Shown one piece after another: positions 1 through 10,455 of a stretch of DNA of 42,073 nt; the first letter of the stretch is position 1, and the number at the start of each line of letters is the position of its first letter. The DNA is from Acidobacteriota bacterium. GTDB lineage: Bacteria; Acidobacteriota; Terriglobia; Acidiferrales; UBA7541. The position numbers were made by a program, and so were the translations under genes. The notes under the pieces are model-generated. The model searched no databases and was not told where the DNA came from. It worked only from the letters and a program-made list of their open reading frames with translations. The DNA lies in NCBI GenBank assembly GCA_016201215.1, contig JACQDH010000252.1, forward strand, positions 1 through 42,073. Direction: 5' to 3'.

Positions 1-317
1 CGCAGGCTGCGCATCAAGGCAATCGCCTCGGCGGCGGAGAGGCCGTGCGGCTTGAAGAAAGTCTCGACGTCCAGATCCGGGAAGCCCCTGTTGTTGAGGC
101 GGCTAGGGAGCTGCGCGCGGATTACCTCGGGATCAGCGCTGAGGATCTCGCGCAGCGTGTCGAAGACCAGTTGGTGCACCTTATCCACGAATGCGTATGG
201 AGCGAGGATGCTCAGCCCTTCGGCGTGGACGCTGCCCTGCGCCGTGCCCTGACACAGCGCGCGGAGAGCATTGCGCTCGGCCTCGATGATTCTTTGTCGG
301 GCTACAGGCGCGTCCAT
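1..317 (-). CDS. Unrecognised protein, N-terminal part, cut by the left edge
   Basis: A leftward reading frame starts at the ATG at 315-317 (MDAPVARQRI...) and stays open for 105 codons to the window edge, so only the N-terminal part is seen. The visible part is mainly helical and charged: an RxxIEAERNALRALC helix, then a segment around FVDKVHQLVFDTLREI, then a loop with NNRGFPDLDVETFFKP. The order of a small helix and a 'HxLVFxxL' stretch recalls the N-terminal domain of replicative helicases, but I cannot support that assignment and leave the function open. Its codon use resembles that of its neighbours, and the composition looks more like protein than the rightward frames on the other strand. 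No strong ribosome binding site is visible before the ATG, so the start could differ. Confidence 0.55.
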   Translation of the reverse strand, partial: MDAPVARQRIIEAERNALRALCQGTAQGSVHAEGLSILAPYAFVDKVHQLVFDTLREILSADPEVIRAQLPSRLNNRGFPDLDVETFFKPHGLSAAEAIALMRSL

Positions 318-443
318 AGGGGTCGGTGCGGGCGGCCATCTTAGCGCCTGCCTTCGCGGCGGGCAAGGACGCCCGGCTTGACTGGGAAGCGCGAGGCGCG
401 GAGACTGTGGCCAGGCAAGTTCCGTTTGGCTCAGGAGGCGCAA

Positions 444-833
444 GTGGGAATCGTCAAGCAACTCAGGGTGACGCTGGATAACCGGCCCGGGGCGCTGGCC
501 CAGTTGTGTTCGGAGCTGGCCAGGCGGGCGGTCAACATTCAGGCCATCGAGGCCCTAGAAACCAAACCCGAAGGGGCGGTGCGGCTACTGGTCAACCATT
601 TCGAGGCGGCAAGAAAAGTCCTCGACACGCTGGGGTTGAAATATGCGGAGGAGCAGGCGCTCGCCGTCAGGGTGGGAGACCGCCCGGGCTCGCTGGGCAA
701 GGTCACCCGGAAACTGTCGGAGAAGGGCATCAACATCGAATACTTGTATGGGACGATTGAACAGGGCTCCAAGCGTGCGCTGATTGTGCTGGGCGTGTCC
801 GACCTCGAAGCCGCCGCGCGCGTCGCCCGCTAG
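444..833 (+). CDS. Tandem ACT-domain amino-acid-binding protein
   Basis: This 129-residue protein consists of two ACT domains back to back. The first begins at residue 5 (QLRVTLDNRPGALAQLCSEL) and the second near residue 74 (LAVRVGDRPGSLGKVTRKL). Each shows the beta-strand, then the D-RPG-L turn that binds small ligands, then the helix. ACT domains usually sense amino acids and regulate linked enzymes; stand-alone double-ACT proteins of this size are common but their partners are mostly unknown. The start is placed at the GTG at 444 because CAGGAGGCGCAA lies just before it; an upstream start at 378 would add 22 residues unlike the family. The next gene is convergent, so no operon partner is visible. 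The family is clear; the ligand and the regulated process are not. Confidence 0.8.
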   Translation: MGIVKQLRVTLDNRPGALAQLCSELARRAVNIQAIEALETKPEGAVRLLVNHFEAARKVLDTLGLKYAEEQALAVRVGDRPGSLGKVTRKLSEKGINIEYLYGTIEQGSKRALIVLGVSDLEAAARVAR

Positions 834-882
834 CGCGGAGCCGGTGCGCCGGCGGGGTGCGGAGAACCTTTCCGCCGCTGGT

Positions 883-1158
883 TCAATCCTGTTCGCGGGC
901 CTGGCGCTCGCGCGCCGCTTCCAGACGCTTGTTCAGGCCAGCTTCCAGGAGGCGGCAGAGTTCCTCGTCGCGATGGCTGACGTAGTCGAGGTAGTTCATC
1001 CCCAGCACGAGCGGCCATTCTCCCTTTTGCATGACGAAGGCGAGCTGCTCGCGCGTGGAATCAAGCAGGACGTCGAGCAGGTGCACCTCGTGGTCAATCC
1101 CGGCGAGCAGCCCGCCGACGCGCTCCAGAATCCTCTGCCTGCGTTCTTCGCCCAGCAT
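883..1158 (-). CDS. Small helical protein downstream of the potassium importer
   Basis: This is a 91-residue, strongly charged and apparently all-helical soluble protein starting MLGEERRQRI and ending in an Arg/Glu-rich helix. There is no signal peptide or membrane segment. It lies 23 bases after the stop of the KimA-like gene on the same strand, so it is probably co-transcribed with it. No ATG, GTG or TTG is suitably placed between that stop and the ATG chosen here, and the ribosome binding site is poor, so translation may depend on coupling. I do not recognise a family. Its position suggests, without proof, a role connected with the transporter. Confidence 0.55.
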   Translation of the reverse strand: MLGEERRQRILERVGGLLAGIDHEVHLLDVLLDSTREQLAFVMQKGEWPLVLGMNYLDYVSHRDEELCRLLEAGLNKRLEAARERQAREQD

Positions 1159-1181
1159 GTCGATGCTCGAATCGGCGGCCG

Positions 1182-3014
1182 CTACTGGCGCAGGTGATGC
1201 GGCACACTGGTCACCACGATACCCTGGCGGAACAGTAGGGCGCCCTTCAACTGAAGGCTGGTCTGGTTGTGCAGCAGGTTGTGCCACCAGCGGGCCGGAA
1301 CGAACTCGGGCAGCAGCACCGTGACCTTATCGTCCGGGCGCAGGTCGTCCATCTCGTCAATGAAGCGCAGCAGCGGCTGCACGACCGAGCGATAGGGCGA
1401 CTCCAGCACGATTAGCGGCACTTCGGCCACGTACCTCTTCCAGCCAGCCACGATCTCGCGCCGCTCGCGCCCCTCGGTGTTCACGGTCACGGCGATGACG
1501 TCATCGGAGATCGACCGGGCGTACTCGACCGCGGTGAGCACGACCTTGTTCGGCACCGGGGCCACCGGAACGATCACGGTGTGGCGCGCCACGCGCACCG
1601 GCTCGAAACTCGCCAGCGAAAGCAGCCGGCCGGACATGAAGTAGTGCTCGCGGGTCTTGCGGAAAACCAGCACCAGCAGCGGGATGGCCAGCATCACGAT
1701 CCAGGCGCCGTGCCGGAACTTGATGGTGGCAATCACGACCAGAACCACTGAGGTAGTAACCGCCCCGATGGCGTTGACCACCATCCGCCAGTGCCGCCCC
1801 TTCTCCTTCGACCGTCGCCAGTGCACCACCATGCCCGCCTGCGAGAGCGTGAAGGAGACGAACACGCCGATCATGTACAGCGGCATCAGCAGGTGCGTCT
1901 CTGCGCGGAACACCACCAGCAGCAGGCCGGCCGCCAGCGCCAGCAGCAGGGCCCCGTTTGAGAACACCAAGCGGTCGCCCAGGTTGGCGAGTTGCCGCGG
2001 CGCGAAGCGGTCCTTGGCCAAGATCGAGGACAGCCGTGGGAAGCCGGCGAAGCTGGTGTTGGCCGCGAGAATGAGGATAGCTGTGGTTGCGGCCTGTATC
2101 ATGTAATAGATCGGCCCGCGGCCAAAGACGTAGCGGTTGATGTGGGAGAGCGCCGTTTCTGCCCCACCTGGAGTCGACACCACGCCAAATGCGTGAGCGA
2201 GGAAGGTGATTCCTAGCACCAGTGAGCCCAGAATCCCCGCCATCCAGAACAGCGTGATCGAGGCGTTGCGCGAAACCGGCTCTTTGAACGCCTGCACCGC
2301 ATTGGAAATGGCTTCGACGCCGGTCAGCGCCGCGCAGCCGGCCGCGAACCCGCGCAGAAAGAGCCACAGCGTGGAGATCTGTACCATGGCGGGGATCGCT
2401 GGGGCTTCCTGTACGACCATCCGGCCCGTACTCGCCACGCGGAACAGCCCAACGACGACGAGGATGTAGGCCGAGAGGATGAACCAGTACACGGGAATGC
2501 CGAACAGCGTGGCCGACTCGCGCACGCCCCGCAGGTTGGCGGTCAGGATGATGAAGATGGCGGTCAGGCAGAGAGTCACGCGATAGGGGTGGAGCGCAGG
2601 AACCGCGGAGGTAATCGCGGCGATACCCGCGGCCACACTGACCGCCACGGTCAGAACGTAGTCAATCAGCAACGCGGAGGCTGCCACTAGCCCCGGCATA
2701 ACTCCCAGATTGTCCTTGGCCACGATATAGGCCCCACCGCCGCTCGGGTAGGCATGAATCGTCTGGCTGTAGGAGCTGGCCACAATGGTCAGCAGCACGA
2801 TGATGCAGCCGGCGATGGGAAGGGAAAGGCTCAGGACCGCGGAACCCCCGACAATCAGCGCTAGCAGCACCTCCTCGCTCGCATAGGCGCTCGAGGACAG
2901 CGCGTCGGAGGCGAACACCGCGAGCGCCGCCACCTTGGAAAGTCGCTGCTGATGAAGCTCGGTGGTGCTGAGCGGGGAACCCAGCAGGAGTCGCTTCAGG
3001 CGCGGAAATATCAT
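1182..3014 (-). CDS. kimA: KimA-like APC-superfamily potassium importer
   Basis: A 610-residue membrane transporter. The N-terminal ~450 residues form about twelve hydrophobic segments of the APC fold, and the last ~140 form a soluble domain with the look of a universal-stress-protein-like fold (starting RHTVIVPVAPVPNKVV). Hallmarks shared with Bacillus subtilis KimA are the SDALSSSAYASEE stretch around residues 34-46, HAYPSGGGAYIVAKDNLG, LIDYVLTVAVSV, ALTGVEAISNAV and LSQAGMVVHWRR, and the length (607 in B. subtilis). KimA imports K+ with protons and is inhibited by cyclic di-AMP bound at the soluble domain. General amino-acid permeases of the APC family usually lack this C-terminal domain, so potassium is the better guess, but substrate is inferred from similarity only. 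It overlaps no neighbour and is followed by a small helical protein gene. Confidence 0.72.
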   Translation of the reverse strand: MIFPRLKRLLLGSPLSTTELHQQRLSKVAALAVFASDALSSSAYASEEVLLALIVGGSAVLSLSLPIAGCIIVLLTIVASSYSQTIHAYPSGGGAYIVAKDNLGVMPGLVAASALLIDYVLTVAVSVAAGIAAITSAVPALHPYRVTLCLTAIFIILTANLRGVRESATLFGIPVYWFILSAYILVVVGLFRVASTGRMVVQEAPAIPAMVQISTLWLFLRGFAAGCAALTGVEAISNAVQAFKEPVSRNASITLFWMAGILGSLVLGITFLAHAFGVVSTPGGAETALSHINRYVFGRGPIYYMIQAATTAILILAANTSFAGFPRLSSILAKDRFAPRQLANLGDRLVFSNGALLLALAAGLLLVVFRAETHLLMPLYMIGVFVSFTLSQAGMVVHWRRSKEKGRHWRMVVNAIGAVTTSVVLVVIATIKFRHGAWIVMLAIPLLVLVFRKTREHYFMSGRLLSLASFEPVRVARHTVIVPVAPVPNKVVLTAVEYARSISDDVIAVTVNTEGRERREIVAGWKRYVAEVPLIVLESPYRSVVQPLLRFIDEMDDLRPDDKVTVLLPEFVPARWWHNLLHNQTSLQLKGALLFRQGIVVTSVPHHLRQ

Positions 3015-3104
3015 GGGCTCAACGACTCACGCTTAACACACTTCTGGCAGTTCAGCAAGGCGCTGCCGGCCGCCGGGAGGATCCCGGAAGGATTCGGCGG
3101 AGGC

Positions 3105-5060
3105 TCAGCGTGGTGGCGAAGCCGTAGGCGGGGCTTCCGCCTTGAGCTGACGGAGCGCCGCGAGGGCTTCCGGGTTGGCGGGCTCGGTCTGGAGGCCGGC
3201 TTCATACTCGCGCGCGGCCTCTGCGCGGCGCCCGCTCGCGGCGTAGAGCGCGCCGAGACGGAAGTGCGCGTGGCCGGCGAAGGGATCGAGCGCCACGGCC
3301 CGCGCAAAGGCCTGCTCGGCGTGGTCGTTGCGGCCCCAGCACAAGTAAATGTCACCGAGCCGCTCATAGGCCTCGGCCGACGGGCTGATCTCCACGGCGC
3401 GCTGGAACTGCTCTTCGGCCTCGGGCAGGCGCCCGGCCTCGATGAGGAATTTGCCCAGGAGGTTGCGCGCCTCGGCACTGAGTGGCGCCAGCCGCACCGC
3501 CTCGCGGTATTCGGCTTCCGCCTGATCGGCGAGACCCATCTGCTCGTATGCGCTGCCCAGGTTCAGGTGCGCCATCGCGTAAGTGGGTTTTAGGGTGATG
3601 GCCTTCTTCAGGTACTCCGCGCCTTCGGGGTAACGCTTCTGCTTGGTATACAGCATGCCCAGGTTGTTCAGGGTGACCAGCGCCGCTGGGCCTTGGCGGA
3701 GCGCCTCGCGCCATTCGCGTTCCGCCTCCGCGGCGCGGCCCATGTTCCAGTACACCGTGCCGAGGTTGGCGCGAATCAAATAGGCATCGGGCGAGAACTC
3801 CAGCGTGCGGGTGTAGAGCGTCAGCTCGTCGTGCCAGTCGCGGTTGCGCGTGACGGTGCGGACGCCGTAGAGCGCGGCGAGCACGCCCATGGCCACCGCA
3901 ATCGCCGGGCGCAACGCGCGCTCGCGCGACGTTGCTCTCGACCACGCGCGTTCGGCGGTCCAGGCCACCAGCCAGCAGAAGCCTACCGAGGGAAGGTAGA
4001 GATAACGCTCGGCGAACACGTTTGCCGCCATCCAGCGGGCATTCAGCACCGGCGCCAGGGTCAGGAACACCCACAGCAGCGCGAAGGAAACCGCCCGCTC
4101 CTGACGCCACAGCAAGACGAAAAGAGTGCCGCTCAAGATGAGCACGGCCAGCCCGGCCAGAACGCGCGCGTCCGTTGGGCCGCTGGCTTTGTGGAACACA
4201 TGGAACATGCACAGGCGCGCGGGCCACAGGAGTTTCCCAGCATACTGGGCGACCAGAGCGAATCCGGAGAGCAACGCGTCCGGCCAACTTAACCCGGGAC
4301 GCTGCAGCACGGGCGCGAGGCCTCCTAGGAAACGTGCGCGGAAGACTAGGTATGCGCCCGCCAGCAGCCACAGCGAGGCGTAGCGCGAAATTTTCACCCC
4401 CAGGGACGTCTGCGCGCGGTCGTCGCGATAGAAGTGTTCATAGAGTGTGGCGAGCAAAGGAAGGGTGAGCGCCGGCTCCTTGGAGAGCAGTGCCAAGACA
4501 AAACTCGTCGCCATCGCAAGCTGCATTCCCAGCGCGCTGCCGCCCTCGCGGCGCACGACACCCAGGAAAAACCAGAAGGTGAGCAAGTAAAACAAGGCGA
4601 GCTGAAGGTCAGGAACGCCGGCCACCCAGGCTACCGATTCGGTGTGAATGGGATGGAGCGCGAACAGCGCTGCAGCCGCGAACGCCGCGCCGCGGTTCGC
4701 GAAGAGACGCCGCGTGACCCCGAACAGGACGAGAACCACCGCACCGTGCAGTAGGACATTGGCCAGGTGAAAGCCGTACGGAAGCGGGCCAAACAACAGG
4801 TAGCAGAGCAGGTAGCCGAAGGTCATCAGCGGGCGGTAGTAGTTCGTGATGCCCTGGGCGCCCTGAAATGACCAGACCGTAGTGCCGAAGGTCTCACGCA
4901 GATGGTGGAAGCTGCGCACGTAAGGGTTTTCCACCAACTGCGGGATGTCGTCATAAACGAAGCTCGCGGCCAGCGTGTTGGCGTAGGGAAGGATGGCGAG
5001 CAGCAGCAGCAGGACAAACAACGCGGCATCCGACTTGAAGAATTGGTGGGGCGAAGACAT
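3105..5060 (-). CDS. TMTC-like membrane glycosyltransferase with TPR repeats
   Basis: A 651-residue protein. The first ~390 residues hold around ten membrane segments with the features of a GT-C glycosyltransferase: the acidic pair in FVYDDIPQLVENPYV just after the first membrane helix, TNYYRPL, and ALHPIHTESVAWVAG. From about residue 410 to the end are some seven tetratricopeptide repeats (for example AYLIRANLGTVYWNMGRAAE and AMAHLNLGSAYEQMGLADQ). This arrangement is that of TMTC-type O-mannosyltransferases, which transfer mannose from a lipid carrier to proteins on the outer side of the membrane; many bacterial members are uncharacterised. The ATG at 5060 (MSSPHQFFKS) is preferred over a GTG 11 codons upstream because it places the first membrane helix normally. 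Activity is inferred from the family; acceptor proteins are unknown. Confidence 0.75.
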   Translation of the reverse strand: MSSPHQFFKSDAALFVLLLLLAILPYANTLAASFVYDDIPQLVENPYVRSFHHLRETFGTTVWSFQGAQGITNYYRPLMTFGYLLCYLLFGPLPYGFHLANVLLHGAVVLVLFGVTRRLFANRGAAFAAAALFALHPIHTESVAWVAGVPDLQLALFYLLTFWFFLGVVRREGGSALGMQLAMATSFVLALLSKEPALTLPLLATLYEHFYRDDRAQTSLGVKISRYASLWLLAGAYLVFRARFLGGLAPVLQRPGLSWPDALLSGFALVAQYAGKLLWPARLCMFHVFHKASGPTDARVLAGLAVLILSGTLFVLLWRQERAVSFALLWVFLTLAPVLNARWMAANVFAERYLYLPSVGFCWLVAWTAERAWSRATSRERALRPAIAVAMGVLAALYGVRTVTRNRDWHDELTLYTRTLEFSPDAYLIRANLGTVYWNMGRAAEAEREWREALRQGPAALVTLNNLGMLYTKQKRYPEGAEYLKKAITLKPTYAMAHLNLGSAYEQMGLADQAEAEYREAVRLAPLSAEARNLLGKFLIEAGRLPEAEEQFQRAVEISPSAEAYERLGDIYLCWGRNDHAEQAFARAVALDPFAGHAHFRLGALYAASGRRAEAAREYEAGLQTEPANPEALAALRQLKAEAPPTASPPR

Positions 5061-5788
5061 CTCGCGCACCGAAAGGCTCGGGGGAAAGTGCACGCTGCCA
5101 TGCTACCGGAGGCCGGTGGGCGAAATCCACGCACGGGGAGCCCCGGGTGCCGCAAGCCGAAACACTAGTGGCGCAAAACCAGCGGCGCCGGAGAGCCGCG
5201 CGCGGCGCTACCGGTGGTTGGAGCCGGGCGTGGCTTCCGGTTGCTGTTTGATCTCCTTCAGCGCCACCTCTTTGATCTTGGCCCCTACCTCGGGGTCGGA
5301 GGCCGCCTGGACGTGCGCACCGCCGGAAAGATCGGGTTAAGCAGGCAAGGGAGGGGGCTGCCAGGGAACACCCGGACAAGGCCGAGTCTCTGCTTGAGCG
5401 GTTCAATGTGCTGCCGCTAAAGAAGCCCGAGAAAGGTGTAAACGTCAATGTCAGAATCTTTCGCTTCGGCGACCTGCCCAGAACCGACGCCGTTCACCCT
5501 CGTAGAGATGGCCCCGCCGATGTGGTATCGCCCAAGCCGCAGGGATCGCGGCCATGGCCGAACACCATCTCGGCCTCTCTCCGGACCAAGAATAGTTTAG
5601 GCCGGCGAGATTCGGTTTACAGATCAACCTCCCCGGCATGCACGGATCTCGGCGGCAAGAGCGCCTACGCCCAGGCTGGCCTCCGGCAGCAGCTCTGGCG
5701 CAGACGAAAAACGCGATGCATGGCATCAGATTTTTGAAGGTACGTGGGCCCGGACTACGCATCTAAGATACTTATGAAGGGGGTTAAA
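5061..5788. other. Region without a convincing gene; possible gene remnants
   Basis: About 700 bases separate two genes. On the + strand one frame is open from 5276 to 5737 (154 codons). Its middle part, roughly 5339-5490, reads like real protein (KQAREGAAREHPDKAES, then LLERFNVLPLKKPEKG), but the remainder is Arg/Pro/Ser-rich and unlike protein, and no good start codon or ribosome binding site precedes it. On the - strand 5206-5335 a stretch reading AHVQAASDPEVGAKIKEVAL is also protein-like, yet is closed by a stop just upstream and has no start. The two overlap little, so this may be debris of two genes. I name no function. Confidence 0.3.
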
Positions 5789-6361
5789 GTGGCACTAGTT
5801 GGTGCCCATGGAGCCGAACTGCGGCGCTCGAAGCCAGGGGACTGTGGGGCGTTAGTGGCGATGTACCGGAGCTTTGAGCCTAAGGGGGCCTCCCTGGGCC
5901 TTCCACCGCGCTGGAAGCCAGAGAAGTGGCTGGATCGGTTGGCCGCTTTCCCGAATTTCATCGCCGTTGTCGAGGGGCGGGTGATCGGCCATGCGGTGCT
6001 CTGCCCGGAAGGAGATTCAGCCGAGGTGGCCATCTTTGTGCATCAGGATTCCCGGCGTCACGGACTTGGAAAGCCATTGCTTAACAAGTTGAAAAACGAG
6101 GGGCAGCGACTTGGCTTGCGACGCTTGTGGGGGATTACCGAGCCCAACAACGTGGCCATGCTTCGCCTGGCGGTTTCGCTTGGTTTTGTCCTCAGCGCCG
6201 AACCCGGCGAGTTCTACATCAAATTTGAACAACGGACCGAAGCAATCCGCCGTCGGGCCTACGAAATCTATCTCACCAGGGGTGGCGGCCCAGGCCGTGA
6301 GATGGAAGATTGGCTTCAGGCTGAAGGTGAATTCTTCAGCGTGAGCCCCAGTGACCGATAG
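5789..6361 (+). CDS. GNAT-family N-acetyltransferase
   Basis: This 190-residue protein carries the GNAT acetyl-CoA-binding core. The sequence AEVAIFVHQDSRRHGLGKPL near residue 80 contains the motif A signature R-x-x-G-x-G that binds the pyrophosphate of acetyl-CoA. It is followed by RRLWGITEPNNVAMLRLA and SLGFV, the usual motif B region. Upstream, IAVVEGRVIGHAVL is the preceding beta-hairpin. The substrate cannot be told from sequence. The GTG at 5789 is chosen because AAGGGGG sits five bases before it; an ATG at 5774 in the same frame would add five residues and is possible. The gene stands alone, with tRNA-Phe convergent to it downstream. Confidence 0.75.
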   Translation: MALVGAHGAELRRSKPGDCGALVAMYRSFEPKGASLGLPPRWKPEKWLDRLAAFPNFIAVVEGRVIGHAVLCPEGDSAEVAIFVHQDSRRHGLGKPLLNKLKNEGQRLGLRRLWGITEPNNVAMLRLAVSLGFVLSAEPGEFYIKFEQRTEAIRRRAYEIYLTRGGGPGREMEDWLQAEGEFFSVSPSDR

Positions 6362-6475
6362 ACCGCTCGGGAAACAGGTTTTCGGCAACTTGTGGGGTGG
6401 CCAGCCATCTGAAAAAACTACTCTTCGTGCCGGCGGGCGTGGGGGCCTGTACGTGCTACGAAATGAAATCTGAAC

Positions 6476-6550
6476 TGGTGCCGGGGGGCAGAATCGAACT
6501 GCCTACGCCGGCCTTTTCAGGGCCGCGCTCTACCGGTGAGCTACCCCGGC
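6476..6550 (-). tRNA. tRNA-Phe (anticodon GAA), CCA encoded
   Basis: The cloverleaf folds completely on the minus strand: acceptor GCCGGGG pairs with CCCCGGC, the D stem GCTC with GAGC, the anticodon stem CGGCC with GGCCG around loop CTGAAAA, and the T stem GGCAG with CTGCC around TTCGATT. The variable loop is five bases. The loop bases 34-36 are GAA, giving phenylalanine. The discriminator A and the terminal CCA are encoded. The total is 75 bases. Confidence 0.95.
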
Positions 6551-6566
6551 ACCGGGGCAACCAGCG

Positions 6567-6572
6567 ATTCTA
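6567..6572 (-). promoter_or_regulatory. -10 box of tRNA-Phe
   Basis: TAGAAT on the minus strand lies 16 bases upstream of the mature tRNA 5' end, so transcription would start about ten bases before it. The same hexamer precedes the small genes at 36-38 kb. No clear -35 is seen. Confidence 0.5.
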
Positions 6573-6702
6573 CGGGCGCGCAGCAAAGGTGTCAATGAAT
6601 CGTGGCAGGAGCAAGCCAGAGATGGAGCTGAAGAGCTGCGCAGCTGCTGGCGACAGAGCCCCTCCGTCGAAGGCGGACGGCTGATCGCTGATGGCTCACG
6701 CT

Positions 6703-6748
6703 CTCAACTGTCAACTAGCGGCATTCAACTGACAACTGACAACTGAAT
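6703..6748. repeat. Short AACTGAC-type tandem repeats after ftsK
   Basis: The stretch contains CAACTGTCAACT, a short spacer, then three near-perfect seven-base units (CAACTGA CAACTGA CAACTGA). It begins six bases beyond the ftsK stop. A related array in the opposite orientation lies at 12193-12234. It appears non-coding. Confidence 0.7.
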
Positions 6749-6753
6749 ACTGC

Positions 6754-9108
<2,355 letters not shown>

Positions 9109-9126
9109 CGGTGGGTCGCGCGGGCG

Positions 9127-9972
9127 CTAGCGCGCGTTGCCCATCTGGAGGAACGCGAGCAACAGGATCACTATACCAAACACGATGCGGTACACAACAA
9201 AGAACTTTAAGGTGCGTGTTTGCAAATAGCGCAAGAAGAAGGCGATGACCAGAAATCCTACCACGGCCGAGGTCGCCACGCTGATCGCCAGGGTGGACAT
9301 GGGCAGATCCACCCCGCCGGCGTGGTGCATCTTGAGGAGCTTGGGGACCTCTTTGACGGCGGCCCCGGCGATGACCGGGGTGGAAAGCAGGAAAGAAAAC
9401 CGCGCGGCAGTTTCGCGGGTCATGCCGCGGACCAGGCCGGCGATGATTGTGATGCCGGAGCGGGAAACGCCGGGAAACAGGGCCACCGCCTGCGCGGTGC
9501 CCACCGTCATCGCGTCGCCGAAGCCGGTCTGGTCCAGGTGACGCTCGAGCGGCGCGCTGCGTTCGGCCCACCACATCAGCAGGCCGACGACGATCAGGGC
9601 CCCGGCAATCGGCAGCGGCTTGCGCAGGTGCTCCTCGATCTTGTGCTCGAACAGAAATCCGGCCAATGCAGCGGGAATCGTCGCCGCCACCAGGTACCAG
9701 AACATGCGCTGGTTCTGCTGCACCTCCTCCAGGCTGGCGCGCCGCGGGTAGTGGAAGCCCAACCCGCAGAGCGTCAGCTCCACCCACGCGCGCAGGAAAT
9801 AGGCCAGCACGGCCAGCAGCGTCCCGGCGTGCAGGGCCACGTCGAACGCCAGGCCCTGCTCCGGCCAGCCGAACAGCCAGGGAAAGAGCACCAGGTGCGC
9901 GGTGCTGCTGATGGGTAGAAATTCGGTGAGCCCTTGCACGATGGCCAGCACGATGGCCTGGAAGAGGGGCAT
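9127..9972 (-). CDS. uppP: Undecaprenyl-diphosphate phosphatase
   Basis: This 281-residue polytopic membrane protein dephosphorylates undecaprenyl pyrophosphate to the monophosphate, renewing the lipid carrier for peptidoglycan and other surface polymers; it can give bacitracin resistance. The two family motifs are present: GLTEFLPISSTAHL near residue 15, with the conserved glutamate and serines, and LFPGVSRSGITII near residue 165, with the catalytic-region arginine. About seven to eight membrane segments are visible and the length matches the family (265-285). It begins seven bases after the rimI stop, in the same operon, ahead of ftsK, which fits with a role in cell-envelope growth and division. 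Confidence 0.95.
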   Translation of the reverse strand: MPLFQAIVLAIVQGLTEFLPISSTAHLVLFPWLFGWPEQGLAFDVALHAGTLLAVLAYFLRAWVELTLCGLGFHYPRRASLEEVQQNQRMFWYLVAATIPAALAGFLFEHKIEEHLRKPLPIAGALIVVGLLMWWAERSAPLERHLDQTGFGDAMTVGTAQAVALFPGVSRSGITIIAGLVRGMTRETAARFSFLLSTPVIAGAAVKEVPKLLKMHHAGGVDLPMSTLAISVATSAVVGFLVIAFFLRYLQTRTLKFFVVYRIVFGIVILLLAFLQMGNAR

Positions 9973-9978
9973 GGGGCG

Positions 9979-10440
9979 TCAGGCCTCCTTGGGAGGAGCG
10001 AGAGGTTTGTACATGGAATAGGCGTCGATGCGGTTCAAATAGTAGCGCTTCAGCACGCGCATCGTACGATAGCCGTGCTTGTGCCAGAAGGCAATTGCGG
10101 GCTCGTTGTCGGTTGCTGTTTCCAGCTCGATCGCGCGGGCGCCGCGCGCCGCCACGGTGTGCTCGATGGTATCCAGCAGCATGGTGCCGATGCCGCGCCG
10201 CCGCGCCCCCTCGAGCACGTCGATGGTGATCAGGTGCGCCCGCGTGCCCTCGCGCTCGACCAGGACGAACCCGGCAACCTGTCCATCCTCTTCCGCCACC
10301 ACGCAGTACGCCCCGGGCTGGTCCAGGAACCAGCGCAGGATGCGTTTCGAGTAGGCGATGCCTGGCGGGTAGCAGGCCTGGTCAATGGCGAGAAGCGTCT
10401 CGAAATCGGCGGAGGTGTAGGGGCGCAGGAGCAGGCTCAT
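9979..10440 (-). CDS. rimI: RimI-like GNAT N-acetyltransferase
   Basis: A 153-residue single-domain GNAT enzyme. The core motif A is LITIDVLEGARRRGIGTMLL, with R-R-x-G-I-G, and is followed by GARAIELETATDNEPAIAFW and KHGYRTMRVLKRYY, close to the ending of RimI-type proteins that acetylate N-terminal residues (RimI acetylates ribosomal protein S18 and EF-Tu). The N-terminus LLRPYTSADFETLLAIDQACY also fits RimI. The exact substrate is uncertain because several GNAT subfamilies share these features. The gene starts 15 bases after the rnj stop and ends six bases before uppP, so it is in the same operon. Confidence 0.8.
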   Translation of the reverse strand: MSLLLRPYTSADFETLLAIDQACYPPGIAYSKRILRWFLDQPGAYCVVAEEDGQVAGFVLVEREGTRAHLITIDVLEGARRRGIGTMLLDTIEHTVAARGARAIELETATDNEPAIAFWHKHGYRTMRVLKRYYLNRIDAYSMYKPLAPPKEA

Positions 10441-10455
10441 CGTCAGACGAGCAGT

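Noticed and set aside
3015-3104. A cyclic di-AMP riboswitch before the KimA-like gene
   Set aside because: Only 90 bases are available between the upstream gene and the start, and no such structure or conserved core is visible.
6397-6684. A + strand frame containing GGRIELPTPAFSGPR across the tRNA
   Set aside because: It is the antisense translation of tRNA-Phe, a well-known false gene; the tRNA folds perfectly on the other strand.
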